Shown one piece after another: positions 1-9,554 of a stretch of 64,000 bases of DNA (its first letter is position 1; every line of letters begins with the position of its first letter). The DNA comes from Oscillospiraceae bacterium (GTDB lineage: Bacteria > Bacillota > Clostridia > Oscillospirales > Ruminococcaceae): NCBI GenBank assembly GCA_022835495.1, contig BQOK01000001.1, positions 496,001 to 560,000 on the forward strand, read 5' to 3'. Under the pieces are notes generated by a model. It had not been told where the DNA came from. It made no database searches and was given only the letters and a program-made list of their open reading frames with translations. Made by a program: the position numbers and the translations under genes.

Positions 1-1568
1 ATGATGACCACCACAAAGCCCGCGCCCGCCGAGAGGCGGACGTCCCGCACGGTCATGGTAAAGCCCTCGGGCGCGGCCAGCAGCTTGGGGTCGTCGCTGA
101 AGGAATACTGGGTCTTGGCGATGCACACCGGCAGCCCGCCGTAGCCCATGGCCTCGATCTCGGCCAGGGCCTTTTGGGCGGGGGCGCTGAAGGTCACGCC
201 CGCCGCGCGGTAGACCTTTTTGCACACCGCTTCCACCTTGGCCTTTAAGGGCGCATCGTCCGGGTAAGCAAAATTTACCTGGGCGCCGGGCTGCAGCACG
301 CTGAGTACCGCCCGGGCCAGGGCAAGGCCGCCCTGGCCGCCCTTGGCGAACACCTCGGTGAGGGCGCAGGGAACGCCCAGATCGGCGCAGATTTCGCGCA
401 GGCACTCGTGTTCTTCGGGGGTATCGGTGGGGAAGGCGTTGATGGCCACGCACACGGGCAGGCCGTAGTTCTGCATGTTCTCCACGTGGCGGCGCAGGTT
501 GCCCGCGCCCTCTTTTAAGTACTCCACGCTGGGAACGCCCAGCTGGTCCTTGGGGCAGCCGCCGTGATGCTTGAGCGCCCGCACGGTGGCTACCACCACC
601 ACGGCGCTGGGGGAAAGGCCCGCCTTGCGGCACTTGATGTCGAGGAATTTTTCGGCGCCGAGGTCCGCGCCGAAGCCCGCCTCGGTGACCACGTAATCCG
701 CCAGGGAAAGGCTCAGCTTGGTGGCCATGACGCTGTTGCAGCCGTGGGCGATGTTGGCAAAGGGGCCGCCGTGGATGATGGCGGGGTTGTTTTCCAGCGT
801 CTGCACCAGGTTGGGATCGAACGCATCCTTGAGCAGGGCGGTCATGGCGCCGGCCGCGCCAAGCTGCCCGGCGGTGACCGGCTCGCCTGCGTAGGTGTAG
901 GCCACCACGATGCGGGAGAGGCGGGCTTTCAGGTCGGCAAGGTCGGTGGCAAGGCAGAAGATAGCCATGACCTCGCTGGCCACGGTAATGTCGAAGCCGT
1001 CTTCGCGGGGGGTGCCGTTCACCTTGCCGCCCAGGCCGTCGGTCACAAAGCGGAGCTGGCGGTCGTTCATGTCCACACAGCGCTTCCAGGTGACCCGGCG
1101 GGGGTCGATGTTCAACGGGTTGCCCTGGTAGATGCTGTTGTCCACCAGGGCGGCCAGCAGGTTGTTGGCCGCGCCGATGGCGTGCAGATCGCCGGTGAAG
1201 TGGAGGTTGATGTCTTCCATGGGGACCACCTGGGCATAGCCGCCGCCCGCGGCGCCGCCCTTGATGCCGAATACGGGGCCAAGGCTCGGCTCCCGCAGGC
1301 AGAGCATGGTTTTTTTGCCCAGGGCGTTCAGCGCGTCGGCAAGGCCGGTGCTGACGGTGGTCTTGCCCTCGCCCGCCGGGGTGGGGCTGATGGCGGTGAC
1401 CAGGATCAGCTTGCCCTGCCCGGCCGAGCGTTTTGCCAGCCGGTGGTCGATCTTGGCCTTGTAGCGGCCGTACAGGCTGATTTCATCCTCCGCGAGGCCC
1501 AGCTGGGCCGCGATTTCAGCAATGGGCTTGAGCGAGGCTTCCTGTGCGATCTGGATATCCGTTTTCAT
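1..1568 (-). CDS. fhs: Formate-tetrahydrofolate ligase, C-terminus cut by window edge
   Basis: This enzyme joins formate to tetrahydrofolate using ATP, giving 10-formyl-THF for purine and one-carbon metabolism in the cytosol. Reading the minus strand from ATG 1568, 522 codons are open to the window edge; the family is about 555 residues, so only roughly the last 35 are missing. The start of the protein reads [16 protein letters not shown], followed by the nucleotide-binding loop [10 protein letters not shown] near residue 62, both typical of the family. An AAAGGATGG ribosome site lies upstream of the ATG. It is transcribed alone; the DUF1697 gene ends 267 bp upstream. Identification is firm because the sequence follows the family closely throughout. 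Confidence 0.95.
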   Translation of the reverse strand, partial: MKTDIQIAQEASLKPIAEIAAQLGLAEDEISLYGRYKAKIDHRLAKRSAGQGKLILVTAISPTPAGEGKTTVSTGLADALNALGKKTMLCLREPSLGPVFGIKGGAAGGGYAQVVPMEDINLHFTGDLHAIGAANNLLAALVDNSIYQGNPLNIDPRRVTWKRCVDMNDRQLRFVTDGLGGKVNGTPREDGFDITVASEVMAIFCLATDLADLKARLSRIVVAYTYAGEPVTAGQLGAAGAMTALLKDAFDPNLVQTLENNPAIIHGGPFANIAHGCNSVMATKLSLSLADYVVTEAGFGADLGAEKFLDIKCRKAGLSPSAVVVVATVRALKHHGGCPKDQLGVPSVEYLKEGAGNLRRHVENMQNYGLPVCVAINAFPTDTPEEHECLREICADLGVPCALTEVFAKGGQGGLALARAVLSVLQPGAQVNFAYPDDAPLKAKVEAVCKKVYRAAGVTFSAPAQKALAEIEAMGYGGLPVCIAKTQYSFSDDPKLLAAPEGFTMTVRDVRLSAGAGFVVVI

Positions 1569-1835
1569 GTGTGGAGATCCCATCCTTTCGTGGCGGTTTT
1601 CGGGGCGCGGCGGCCCGCCGCACAGGGCTGTGCGGCACAGAACCCGGCGCCCCGCTGCGCTTTTGCGTATACCATAATCCTAACAGAAGCGGCGGCAGGT
1701 TACAAGCGCAAAACCACAAGTCATACTTTGAAACGCCCCGCCCCCGGCCCGGCGCCGCTTTGCGGCGGAAAAGCACAGAGGGCAGGCGTCCGGCCCACCC
1801 TGCCAAAACAAAGGAGGGCGGGTTTTGCAGGGCAA

Positions 1836-2375
1836 TTACAGGCCGGCGAGCTTTCTGACCGTGTTTGCCGTTCGGATGGTGAGCAAGCGGCCGCTCTTTG
1901 CGCTTGCCGTTTTGGACCACCAATTCGTTTTTTGATACTCCTTGCGGCTGAAAGACCAGAAGACCGCTTTTTGATAGGGCTCAATTTTTTCCAGTTCCTG
2001 CTTCGGCTCGCCTATTTCGCGGAACAGCTCCCCAAAGGTCATGGGCGGCATGATGAAAATCAGGTTATGGTACAGCTGCCTATCTTCCGTCCCCCACCAG
2101 GCGGGCGCGTGCCGCAGAAGGTCTTGCAGCTCTTGCATTTCCATGACAAAAACAGGGATCTCCAAATCAAATTTGCTTTTCAGCATTGTTTCGAGCCGCG
2201 CGGGAAAATCGGCTTCGCCCTTTTGCTCCGCCGAAAAAACGACGTTGCCGCTGTTGAGGCAGGTTTTGACCTGTGCAAACCCCAGTTCTTCAAACCCCGC
2301 TTTTAATGCGGCCATTGGAACCTTATTCCGGCCGCTGATATTGACGCCCCGCAGAAATGCAGCATATCTTTTCAT
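1836..2375 (-). CDS. DUF1697 family protein
   Basis: This 179-residue protein begins MKRYAAFLRGVNISGRNKVPM and continues with LNSGNVVFSAE around residues 41-51. Both are hallmarks of the DUF1697 family, whose usual length (about 175-185) it matches. The family has no established biochemical role, and no catalytic motif, signal peptide or membrane segment is visible. It lies 267 bp upstream of fhs on the same strand and is divergent from the cysteine desulfurase. The family call is confident; the function is unknown. Confidence 0.85.
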   Translation of the reverse strand: MKRYAAFLRGVNISGRNKVPMAALKAGFEELGFAQVKTCLNSGNVVFSAEQKGEADFPARLETMLKSKFDLEIPVFVMEMQELQDLLRHAPAWWGTEDRQLYHNLIFIMPPMTFGELFREIGEPKQELEKIEPYQKAVFWSFSRKEYQKTNWWSKTASAKSGRLLTIRTANTVRKLAGL

Positions 2376-2506
2376 AGTGTGAATTTACCTTTTTGAATTG
2401 ATTTTTGTTGGTTTTATCTTATCACAGCGTGGGATTGCGCGCAACGGGACCGGGGATGGAACCGGGGCAGGCGCCTGCCCGCAGCGGGAAAGCCAGCGCT
2501 TTCCGG

Positions 2507-2535
2507 TTGTGCTTCGGGGGTGGTTGGTGTATAAT
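2507..2535 (+). promoter_or_regulatory. Sigma-A-type promoter for the desulfurase-thiI-cinA run
   Basis: TTGTGC (2507-2512) and a perfect TATAAT (2530-2535) are separated by 17 bp, about 90 bp ahead of the cysteine desulfurase start. This is the only good promoter seen before that gene and probably serves the whole plus-strand run. Confidence 0.6.
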
Positions 2536-2626
2536 ATATTCTGTATTTTTGCCGCTTTTCGGCCGGAACCGGGGCGCGGAACGGCACAATCTGTAATAAC
2601 GGAATACGATATTACAAAAGGTAAAC

Positions 2627-3808
2627 ATGAGGTACGCCATGCGACAGAACGAGAGCCTGCACTATCTCGACAACGCGGCCACCACACTTGTGGCGCCGCA
2701 GGTGGCCGACGCCATTTACAAAACCATGACCGAGCACTGGGGCAACCCCTCGAGCCTGTACGGCCCGGGGCAGGCCAGCCGCCGCCTGCTGGACCGGGCG
2801 AGGGCGGCGGTGGCCGCCACCCTGGGGGCCGGGGCGGGCGAGGTGTTTTTTACCGGCTGCGGCTCTGAGAGCAACAACATTGCCATTCTGGGGGCGGTGG
2901 AGCCCCGCAGCGCCTGGGGCAAAAAGATCGTGGTGAGCGGGTTCGAGCACCCCAGCGTTGCGCTGCCCATGCAGCGGCTGGCGGAAAAGGGCTTTGAGGT
3001 GGCGTTCATCGCCCCCGGGCCGGACGGCAGCCTGGATGGGGAGGCCTTTTTGGCCGCGGTGGACCGGCACACCATTCTGGCGGCCTTTATGCAGGTGAAC
3101 AACGAGACCGGCGCGCAGGTGGACGCCGCGGCCCTGGCCCAAAGGATCAAGGCGAAAAACCCCCGCACCGCAGTGCATGTGGACGGGGTGCAGGCCTGGA
3201 TGCGGGTGCCGGTGAGCCTTGCGGGCATCGACAGCTACACCGTGAGCGGGCACAAGATCCACGCGCCCAAGGGCGTGGGGGCGCTGTACCTGCGGCGGGG
3301 GCACAACATCCAGCCGCCCTACCTTGGCGGGGGCCAGGAGAAGGGCGTGGGCGGCGGGCAGGAGCTGGGGGTGCGCCCCGGCACCGAAAACCTGCCCTAC
3401 GCGGTGGGGCTTGCCACGGCGGCCAGCCTGATGCACGAAAACGCCGCCCGGCGCACGCCCCATGTGGCGGCGCTGAACGCCCGGCTGCGGGCGGGCCTGG
3501 AAAGGCTGCCCGAAATCACCCTGAACAGCCCCGCCGACGCGGTGAACGAGGTGCTGAACCTGAGCACGAACTGCGTCAGGAGCGAAACCATGCTGCACTT
3601 TTTGGAAACCAAGGGCGTGTATGTGTCCAGCGGGTCGGCCTGTTCACGCGGGGCGGCCAGCCACACGCTGGGCGCCATGGGCCTGCCGCCGCGCGCCATT
3701 GACACCGCGCTGCGGGTGAGCTTTTGCGGCGACAACACCGAGGCGGACGTGGACGCTTTGCTGGCCGGCCTGGAAGAAGGCCTTGCCACCCTGGCGCGCC
3801 TCCAGTAA
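2627..3808 (+). CDS. Cysteine desulfurase (NifS/IscS-like), probable sulfur donor for ThiI
   Basis: This PLP enzyme removes sulfur from cysteine as a protein-bound persulfide. It has 393 residues in a class V aminotransferase fold. It starts LHYLDNAATT, carries the PLP lysine in SGHKIHAPKG (K210) and the sulfur-accepting cysteine in SSGSACSRGA (C339). The conserved start could be ATG 2627 (AAAAGG 5 bp upstream) or ATG 2639. thiI follows after 46 bp; in Bacillus the equivalent neighbouring desulfurase (NifZ) feeds ThiI for 4-thiouridine formation, so that role is inferred here. The short loop around the catalytic cysteine fits a NifS/IscS-type rather than SufS-type enzyme, but this is a by-eye judgement. 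Confidence 0.92.
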   Translation: MRYAMRQNESLHYLDNAATTLVAPQVADAIYKTMTEHWGNPSSLYGPGQASRRLLDRARAAVAATLGAGAGEVFFTGCGSESNNIAILGAVEPRSAWGKKIVVSGFEHPSVALPMQRLAEKGFEVAFIAPGPDGSLDGEAFLAAVDRHTILAAFMQVNNETGAQVDAAALAQRIKAKNPRTAVHVDGVQAWMRVPVSLAGIDSYTVSGHKIHAPKGVGALYLRRGHNIQPPYLGGGQEKGVGGGQELGVRPGTENLPYAVGLATAASLMHENAARRTPHVAALNARLRAGLERLPEITLNSPADAVNEVLNLSTNCVRSETMLHFLETKGVYVSSGSACSRGAASHTLGAMGLPPRAIDTALRVSFCGDNTEADVDALLAGLEEGLATLARLQ

Positions 3809-3854
3809 AAAAGGCCCGCCGGGCTTTGGCCGGGCGGGGGAAGGAACGAGATTG

Positions 3855-5072
3855 ATGAAAGAGATCATTCTGTGCTACCAGGGCGAGATGGCCCTGAAGG
3901 GCCTGAACAGGGCCACCTTTGAGGCTGTTCTCAGCAAGGCGCTGCGCTACCGGGTGCGGGAGCTGGGCAGGTTCCAGGTGTACAAGGCCCAGAGCACCAT
4001 GTACGTGGAACCGCGGGACCAGGAGGCCGAGGCCAATGTGGGCGAGGCGTACGAGCGGGTGCGCAAGGTGTTCGGCCTGGCGGCCCTGAGCCGCGCCGCC
4101 GTGTGCGAAAAAAACTTTGAGGCCATTCAGGCCGCCGCCGAGGAGTACCTGGGCGGGGCGCTGCAAAAGGCCAGGACCTTTAAGGTGGAGGCCAAGCGCT
4201 CGGACAAATCCTTCCCCATGAAAAGCCCGGAGCTGTGCCGGGAGTTGGGGGGCTTTTTGCTGGCGAAGCACCCGCACCTGCGGGTGGACGTGAAGCACCC
4301 GGAGCTCACCGTGATGGTGGAGGTGCGGGATTACGGCGCCTACATCCACGGGCCCAAAACGCCGGGGGCGGGCGGCCTGCCGGTGGGCACCAGCGGCAGG
4401 GCGATCAACATGCTGTCCGGCGGGATCGACAGCCCGGTGGCGGCCTGGTTCATGGCCCGGCGCGGCCTGGCGCTGCACCACATCCACTTTGCAAGCCCGC
4501 CCTACACCAGCGAGGCGGCCAAGCAGAAGGTGGCCGACCTGGCCCGGATCGTGAGCGGCTACACGGGCAACTGCGTGCTGTACGTGGTGCCCTATACAAA
4601 ACCCCAGGAATACATCCGCGACAACGCGCCGGACGTGCTGTTCACGGTGCTGATGCGCCGCAGCATGATGCGGATTGCAAACCGGGTGGCAAAGGAGATC
4701 GACGCCAAGGCCCTGGTGACCGGCGAGAGCCTGGCCCAGGTGGCAAGCCAGACCCTGATGGCCCTGGCCTGCACCGACGCGGCCCAGGACCTGCCGATCC
4801 TGCGGCCCCTGATTGGGCTGGACAAGACCGAGATCGTGGAGGCGGCGCGGCGCATCGGCACCTTTGAGACCAGCATCCTGCCCTACGAGGACTGCTGCAC
4901 CATTTTCACCCCGCCCCACCCCAAAACAAAGCCCACCCTGGCCGAGATCGAGGCCGCCGAGGCTGCCATGCCGGGCCTGGCCGGGCTGGAAGAAACCGCC
5001 GCGCGTGAGGTGGAGCGCATTCGCATCGAGATGGAGCCCCCCCGCCGGGGCGGGGCGCTGTTCGAGCTGTAA
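3855..5072 (+). CDS. thiI: tRNA 4-thiouridine synthase ThiI
   Basis: ThiI adenylates uridine 8 of tRNA and transfers sulfur to it. The 405-residue protein has an N-terminal ferredoxin-like/THUMP region (about 1-165) and an adenylating PP-loop domain with SGGIDSP at 188-194. There is no C-terminal rhodanese domain, as is usual in Firmicutes. The ATG at 3855 is preceded by AAGGA at 3841. The in-frame codons upstream of it lack family similarity and are excluded. It lies between a cysteine desulfurase, its likely sulfur donor, and cinA (24 bp spacing), consistent with co-transcription. Confidence 0.95.
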   Translation: MKEIILCYQGEMALKGLNRATFEAVLSKALRYRVRELGRFQVYKAQSTMYVEPRDQEAEANVGEAYERVRKVFGLAALSRAAVCEKNFEAIQAAAEEYLGGALQKARTFKVEAKRSDKSFPMKSPELCRELGGFLLAKHPHLRVDVKHPELTVMVEVRDYGAYIHGPKTPGAGGLPVGTSGRAINMLSGGIDSPVAAWFMARRGLALHHIHFASPPYTSEAAKQKVADLARIVSGYTGNCVLYVVPYTKPQEYIRDNAPDVLFTVLMRRSMMRIANRVAKEIDAKALVTGESLAQVASQTLMALACTDAAQDLPILRPLIGLDKTEIVEAARRIGTFETSILPYEDCCTIFTPPHPKTKPTLAEIEAAEAAMPGLAGLEETAAREVERIRIEMEPPRRGGALFEL

Positions 5073-5095
5073 AGACCGGAAAGGGGCGAAGAAGG

Positions 5096-6379
5096 ATGAC
5101 TGCCGAGATCATTTGTGTGGGCACCGAGCTGCTGCTGGGAGATATTTTGAACACCAACGCCCGGTTTTTGGCCCGGGAGCTGGCCGAGCTGGGCATCGAC
5201 CTTCTGCACCAGCAGGTGGTGGGCGACAATGCGGCCCGCCTGGAAAAGCTGGTGCGGGAGGCAAAGGGCCGCAGCGACCTGCTGATCTTCTCCGGGGGGC
5301 TGGGCCCCACGGCGGACGATTTGACCAAGGAAACGGTGGCCCGCTGCTTTAATGACGAGCTGGTGTTCGAGCCCAGCGTAATGCAGAGCATCAACGCCTA
5401 TTTTTTGGCCACCGGCCGCTCCACCCCGAAAAACAACGAAAAGCAGGCCATGGTGCCCCAAAAGGGCGGCTGGTTTGCAAACCCCAACGGAACCGCCCCG
5501 GCGGTGTGGTTCCGGGAGGGCGCAAAGTACGCGGTGCTGCTGCCCGGCCCGCCCCGGGAGCTGGAGCCGCTGTGGAGCGGTGCGGTGCGCCCCATGCTGC
5601 AGCGGGATCAGCAAAGGGTGCTGCACAGCCTGGTGCTGCGGGTGGCGGGCGTTGGCGAGAGCCACGCCGAGGAGCTGGTAGGGCATTTGTTCCAAAGTGA
5701 AAACCCCACCGCGGCCATTTACGCAAAGACCGGCGAGGTGCACATCCGCATTACCGCCGCCGCCCCCACCAACATGGAGGCAAAGGCCATGTGCCGCGCC
5801 TACGCCCAAAAATTTTATGCGCTTTTGGGCGACGCGGTGTACGGCGAGGGGGAAGACGGCCTGGAAAACGTGCTGGTAAAAACCCTGGCAAAAAAGAACC
5901 TGACCGTGGCCACGGCCGAGAGCTGCACGGGCGGGCTGGTGGCCCAGCGGATCACCGCGGTGCCCGGCTCCAGCGAGGTGTTCGGCTTTGGGTTTGTGAC
6001 CTATGCCAACGCGGCCAAACGCCAGCTGCTGGGGGTGGACCCCATGACCCTGGCCGAGTGCGGCGCGGTGAGCCCGCAGGTGGCGGCCCAGATGGCGGCC
6101 GGCGCCCAAAAAGCGGCCGGCGCTTCGCTTGCGGTGGCGCTGACCGGCGTGGCGGGCCCGGGGGGCGGCACCGAGGAAAAGCCGGTGGGATTGGTCTGGC
6201 TGGGCGCGGCAAAAGGCGAGACGGTTTTTGTGAAGGAACTTCGGTTCGGCCCGCGCAGCCGGGAGTCCATCCGCTGGATGACCGCCAGCGCGGCCCTGGA
6301 CGCCGCCCGGCGGCTGGCCGCGGGCCTGCCCATTCCCGGGGCCGAGGCGTGGGGCAAAACGGAAAAGGGCAAGCCATAA
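5096..6379 (+). CDS. cinA: CinA, NMN deamidase / ADP-ribose pyrophosphatase-type protein
   Basis: This 427-residue protein has the normal two-part CinA build. A molybdopterin-binding-like domain (about 1-170) carries ICVGTELLLGD and SGGLGPTADD. A C-terminal deamidase domain (about 255-415) carries the catalytic TAESCTGG at 273-280 and TGVAGPGGG near 350. CinA proteins recycle nicotinamide mononucleotide by deamidation. It sits 24 bp after thiI. The next gene, 28 bp downstream, begins with a region that looks like a decayed copy of this protein's residues about 173-410 (see findings). The identification is firm. Confidence 0.95.
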   Translation: MTAEIICVGTELLLGDILNTNARFLARELAELGIDLLHQQVVGDNAARLEKLVREAKGRSDLLIFSGGLGPTADDLTKETVARCFNDELVFEPSVMQSINAYFLATGRSTPKNNEKQAMVPQKGGWFANPNGTAPAVWFREGAKYAVLLPGPPRELEPLWSGAVRPMLQRDQQRVLHSLVLRVAGVGESHAEELVGHLFQSENPTAAIYAKTGEVHIRITAAAPTNMEAKAMCRAYAQKFYALLGDAVYGEGEDGLENVLVKTLAKKNLTVATAESCTGGLVAQRITAVPGSSEVFGFGFVTYANAAKRQLLGVDPMTLAECGAVSPQVAAQMAAGAQKAAGASLAVALTGVAGPGGGTEEKPVGLVWLGAAKGETVFVKELRFGPRSRESIRWMTASAALDAARRLAAGLPIPGAEAWGKTEKGKP

Positions 6380-6407
6380 ACGAACGACCTGACGGAGGGA
6401 AAGCGAG

Positions 6408-9233
6408 ATGTCACAAGTGACCCGCAGCACGGTGCTGCGCCTGTTCGGCCCGGGCGAGGCCCGCGTGACCGGCGTGCTGAAAGCGGCCGCGGCCGGGGGC
6501 TGCCCCGGCCTGAACCTGCTGATGAGGGACGGCGAGTACGCGGTGTGCGTGAACGCCCGCGCGGAGACCGGCGCGGCGGCGCAGGTGCTGTGCAACACCT
6601 GGGAGGAGCACTTTAAAAAGGAGTTTGGCCCGGCGGTGTTCGGCACCGGCGAGACCGGCCTTGCCGAGGCCGCCCTGGAGGCCCTGGCCGGGGCGGACAA
6701 GCTGTTCGTGGCGGCGGACGCGGCCACCGGCGCGCTGCTGGAAGAAAAGCTGGCCGGGCAGGAGCTGGCCGGCACGGTATACGATTTCGGCAGCCAGAGC
6801 TACGCCCACCCCAAAAAGGCGGCCAGGGTGCGGCCGGACGCAAAGCTGGAGAAAAAATACCCGGGCGACCCGGTGCAGCAGGCTGCGGGCCAGGCGCGCG
6901 CGGCGCTGGAAACGGCGGGGGCGGACTGGGCGGTGCTGTGGCGGCCCGCCGAGGGCTGCGACCCGGCCTTTGTGCTGGTGTGCAGCAAAAAGAACGTGTG
7001 GTTCAAGGCGCTGCCCGCCTGCGGGCAGCCCGGGCCGCTGGCGGCCGGCTGGCTGCTGGACATGCTGCGGCGCATGGCGCTGAACCTTTCCATGGAGGAA
7101 GGGGTGGAGCGGTTTGCCTATGGCAGGCCCGCCCCGGAGCTGGCCGCGCCGATCCTGGAGCCGATGGGCCCGGTGCAGCCCGCGGCGGCCCCGCGCCCCG
7201 CGCCCGGCCCGGCCCCGCAGGCCGAAAAGAACGCCCCGCTGGCGCCGGATGAGGCGCTGAACAGCAAGGCGCAGCTCTTGTTCAGCGACGAGGCCCCCCT
7301 GCCCCAGGAAACGCCCGGCAAAACAAAACAGCGCACCCACTGGGGCCGGGTGTTCGGCTTTGCGGTGCTGGCGGCGGCCGTGGCGGCCGGGGTCTGGCTG
7401 TGGCTGTGGCTGGGCGGCCGGCCCGCCGAGAGCGACCTTGGCAACGTGGGCTACGGCACCGCCGACTACGACACCGCCGCCCGCGATTACTTATTGCAGG
7501 CCCAGGCCAAAAACAGCGGCGTGGCCGGGTACCTTGCCCTGCCCAAGCTGCCGGGCGCACTGGTATACGGCGCGGCGGCCCCTGCGGCCACCGCGCCCCA
7601 GAGCGGCGGCACGGTGAGCGCCGCCGAGGACGCCGCCGTGCGCCTTTCGAGCGCGGTGCGGCCCGGGCAGCCGCAGGCAAACCTGCTGCTCACCTGCCCG
7701 GCCGCCGCCATGAAGGCGCTGAGCGGCCTGGATCAGCAGGATACCCTTGCCGCCAACAGCGGGTTTACCCTTTATACGGCGGACGGCGCCTACCGCTACA
7801 AGATCGCCGGGGTGTTTTACTGGGACCCGGCGGAAACGGGCGAGGCGGCCTTTGATGTGTATGGGCTGCAGGACCTGACAAACTACCAGGATTATCTGAA
7901 TTTTGTGCTGGGGATGAAAGCCCGCAGCATTTACGCCATGCCCGCCAATGTGCAGGACGGCGACAGCTTTGCCACCCTGGTGGCGGACACGGCCGCCGCG
8001 GACGGCCGCAAGCTGGTGATCACCGGCCGCATGGTGCGTGAAAACGAGGCGGCGATCCTGTTCGGCAAGCAGATCGAGCCGGCGGACGCGCCGCTGATGC
8101 CGCTGGCGGTCTACCAGGGCAAGGGGGAGAGCCTGCCCTCGCTGGAAATACTGGATCAGTATTGGATGAACTGGTACGTCACCGGCGGAGCCACCAGCAA
8201 CGAGGTGCAGGAGGAGGCCGGCATGCCGGATGAGGACCGCCCGCTGGACGAGCTGCCCGCAGGCGGGGGCGGCGGCGAAGAAGGCGAGCCCACCGCCGAC
8301 CCTTCGGCCACGCCGAACCCCAGCGAAACGCCGGGGCCCAGCCCCACCCCGAAGCCGAGCCCCACCCCCACGGGCAGCGGCGCCCCGGCTGCCACCGCCA
8401 CGCCGCAGCCCACGCCTGAACCCACGCCGGAGCCCACGCAGGCCCCTTCCAGCGGCACCATTACCGTGACGATGAACGGCGTGCGGCAGGAGATGGACCT
8501 GGTGGAATGCCTGGCCATGGTGGCACGCAACGAGCTGGGCCCGAACGCCCCCTACGAGGCCTACAAGGCGCAGATCGTGGCCACCCACAGCTGGATCCTG
8601 AACCAGGGCGGCGCGCCCAGCGTGGCCGGCCGGGAGCCGAATGAAAACATCCGGAACGCCGCGCGCGAGGTGGCGAACCAGGTTCTGACCTATGGCGGCA
8701 GCGTGGCGTTTACCCCCTACTTTGCCAGCGCGGCGTTCGGCACCAACTCCAGCCAGGAGGTGTGGGGCGGCGCCCGGCCCTACCTTGTAAACGTGGACAG
8801 CCCCTATGACAAGGACTACGCAAGCAACTGGCAGAACACCCGCACCTATTACAAGGCGGAGGTGGTGGCCCGCGCCCAGGACCGGCTGGGGGTGGATCTG
8901 AACGCCTACAGCGATAACCCCGAGGACTGGTTCGGCGACATTCAGAAAAACAGCAGCGGCTATGTGACCAGCATGCGGCTGGGAACGGCCACCATTTCGG
9001 GGCGCGATCTGCGGGAGAAGGTGCTGAACAACGTGAACGGCAAGACCCTGCGCAGCGCCGCGTTCGACATCAGCTACGACCCCGGGGCCGAGGCGTTCAA
9101 CATTACCACCTACGGTTACGGCCACGGCTGCGGCCTGTCGCAGTATGGGGCGTGGGGCTATGCGGCCAACGGCTGGGGCTACGCCGATATTCTGGCCCAC
9201 TACTTCCCCGGGACCACCCTGGAAAGCAGGTAA
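6408..9233 (+). CDS. Membrane protein: decayed CinA-like domain + TM + decayed sortase-B-like domain + SpoIID domain
   Basis: The protein has 941 residues. Residues 1-235 follow the C-terminal half of the neighbouring CinA in order (GPAVFGTGETGL at 74-85 against GDAVYGEGEDGL), but the catalytic TAESCTGG has become AADAATGA. One membrane helix spans about 314-336. Residues 352-547 resemble a class B sortase (YTADGAYRYKIAGV, then KLVITGRMV), but the usual TLSTC cysteine motif reads TLVAD and no GHN histidine is seen. A Pro/Thr linker covers about 627-682. A SpoIID/LytB domain (683-941) ends GYGHGCGLSQYG. SpoIID proteins cut stripped peptidoglycan glycan strands. The topology suggests a cytosolic N-terminus and an exported C-terminus. 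The SpoIID part is certain; the other two domains are by-eye inferences. A DGEYAV start region with ATG 6408 follows GGAGGGAAAGCG. Confidence 0.85.
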   Translation: MSQVTRSTVLRLFGPGEARVTGVLKAAAAGGCPGLNLLMRDGEYAVCVNARAETGAAAQVLCNTWEEHFKKEFGPAVFGTGETGLAEAALEALAGADKLFVAADAATGALLEEKLAGQELAGTVYDFGSQSYAHPKKAARVRPDAKLEKKYPGDPVQQAAGQARAALETAGADWAVLWRPAEGCDPAFVLVCSKKNVWFKALPACGQPGPLAAGWLLDMLRRMALNLSMEEGVERFAYGRPAPELAAPILEPMGPVQPAAAPRPAPGPAPQAEKNAPLAPDEALNSKAQLLFSDEAPLPQETPGKTKQRTHWGRVFGFAVLAAAVAAGVWLWLWLGGRPAESDLGNVGYGTADYDTAARDYLLQAQAKNSGVAGYLALPKLPGALVYGAAAPAATAPQSGGTVSAAEDAAVRLSSAVRPGQPQANLLLTCPAAAMKALSGLDQQDTLAANSGFTLYTADGAYRYKIAGVFYWDPAETGEAAFDVYGLQDLTNYQDYLNFVLGMKARSIYAMPANVQDGDSFATLVADTAAADGRKLVITGRMVRENEAAILFGKQIEPADAPLMPLAVYQGKGESLPSLEILDQYWMNWYVTGGATSNEVQEEAGMPDEDRPLDELPAGGGGGEEGEPTADPSATPNPSETPGPSPTPKPSPTPTGSGAPAATATPQPTPEPTPEPTQAPSSGTITVTMNGVRQEMDLVECLAMVARNELGPNAPYEAYKAQIVATHSWILNQGGAPSVAGREPNENIRNAAREVANQVLTYGGSVAFTPYFASAAFGTNSSQEVWGGARPYLVNVDSPYDKDYASNWQNTRTYYKAEVVARAQDRLGVDLNAYSDNPEDWFGDIQKNSSGYVTSMRLGTATISGRDLREKVLNNVNGKTLRSAAFDISYDPGAEAFNITTYGYGHGCGLSQYGAWGYAANGWGYADILAHYFPGTTLESR

Positions 9234-9260
9234 CGGCCCCTGAGGATTCAAGGTTTTCAG

Positions 9261-9300
9261 CGCACCGCACCGCCGCAGTTCTGCGCGGCGGTGCGGTGCG
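9261..9300 (+). terminator. Rho-independent terminator after the SpoIID gene
   Basis: A 16-bp GC-rich stem (CGCACCGCACCGCCGC paired with 9285-9300) with an 8-nt loop is followed by TTTGCCTTTT. It lies 27 bp after the stop codon. Confidence 0.75.
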
Positions 9301-9554
9301 TTTGCCTTTTGCGCCGGCCGGACCGGAAAATCGATAAAAAAATAACAATTTTGCGCGGTGGGAAATCCCCTTGTTTTTTATGGGACCTGTAAAAAATATG
9401 GCAAAAAGTTCCCCATGAATTGTGGTTTTGAGCGAAAATGGCAAAAAAAGCTCCCATTCGCGGGCAAAATAGGCTATAATAGGCCCTGTAACTATTTTGA
9501 AACTTTTTGGGGGAGCTTTGCCCCCAGTTTAACAAAGAAAGCGAGGAGCCTTTT
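9301..9554. other. AT-rich leader between the SpoIID and LCP genes
   Basis: No gene is seen here. The stretch holds a perfect TATAAT at 9475-9480 with no convincing -35 box at the right distance. It probably contains the promoter of the LCP gene and an untranslated leader of about 65 nt. Confidence 0.4.

Noticed and set aside
1569-1835. Riboswitch (THF type) ahead of fhs
   Set aside because: The THF riboswitch consensus is not visible; only a possible promoter-like stretch around 1665-1685 on the minus strand.
564-2306. Long plus-strand open frame (580 residues) across fhs and the DUF1697 gene
   Set aside because: It is a GC-rich shadow of two recognisable minus-strand genes, has no ribosome site or family similarity and is full of Gly/Ala/His-type residues.
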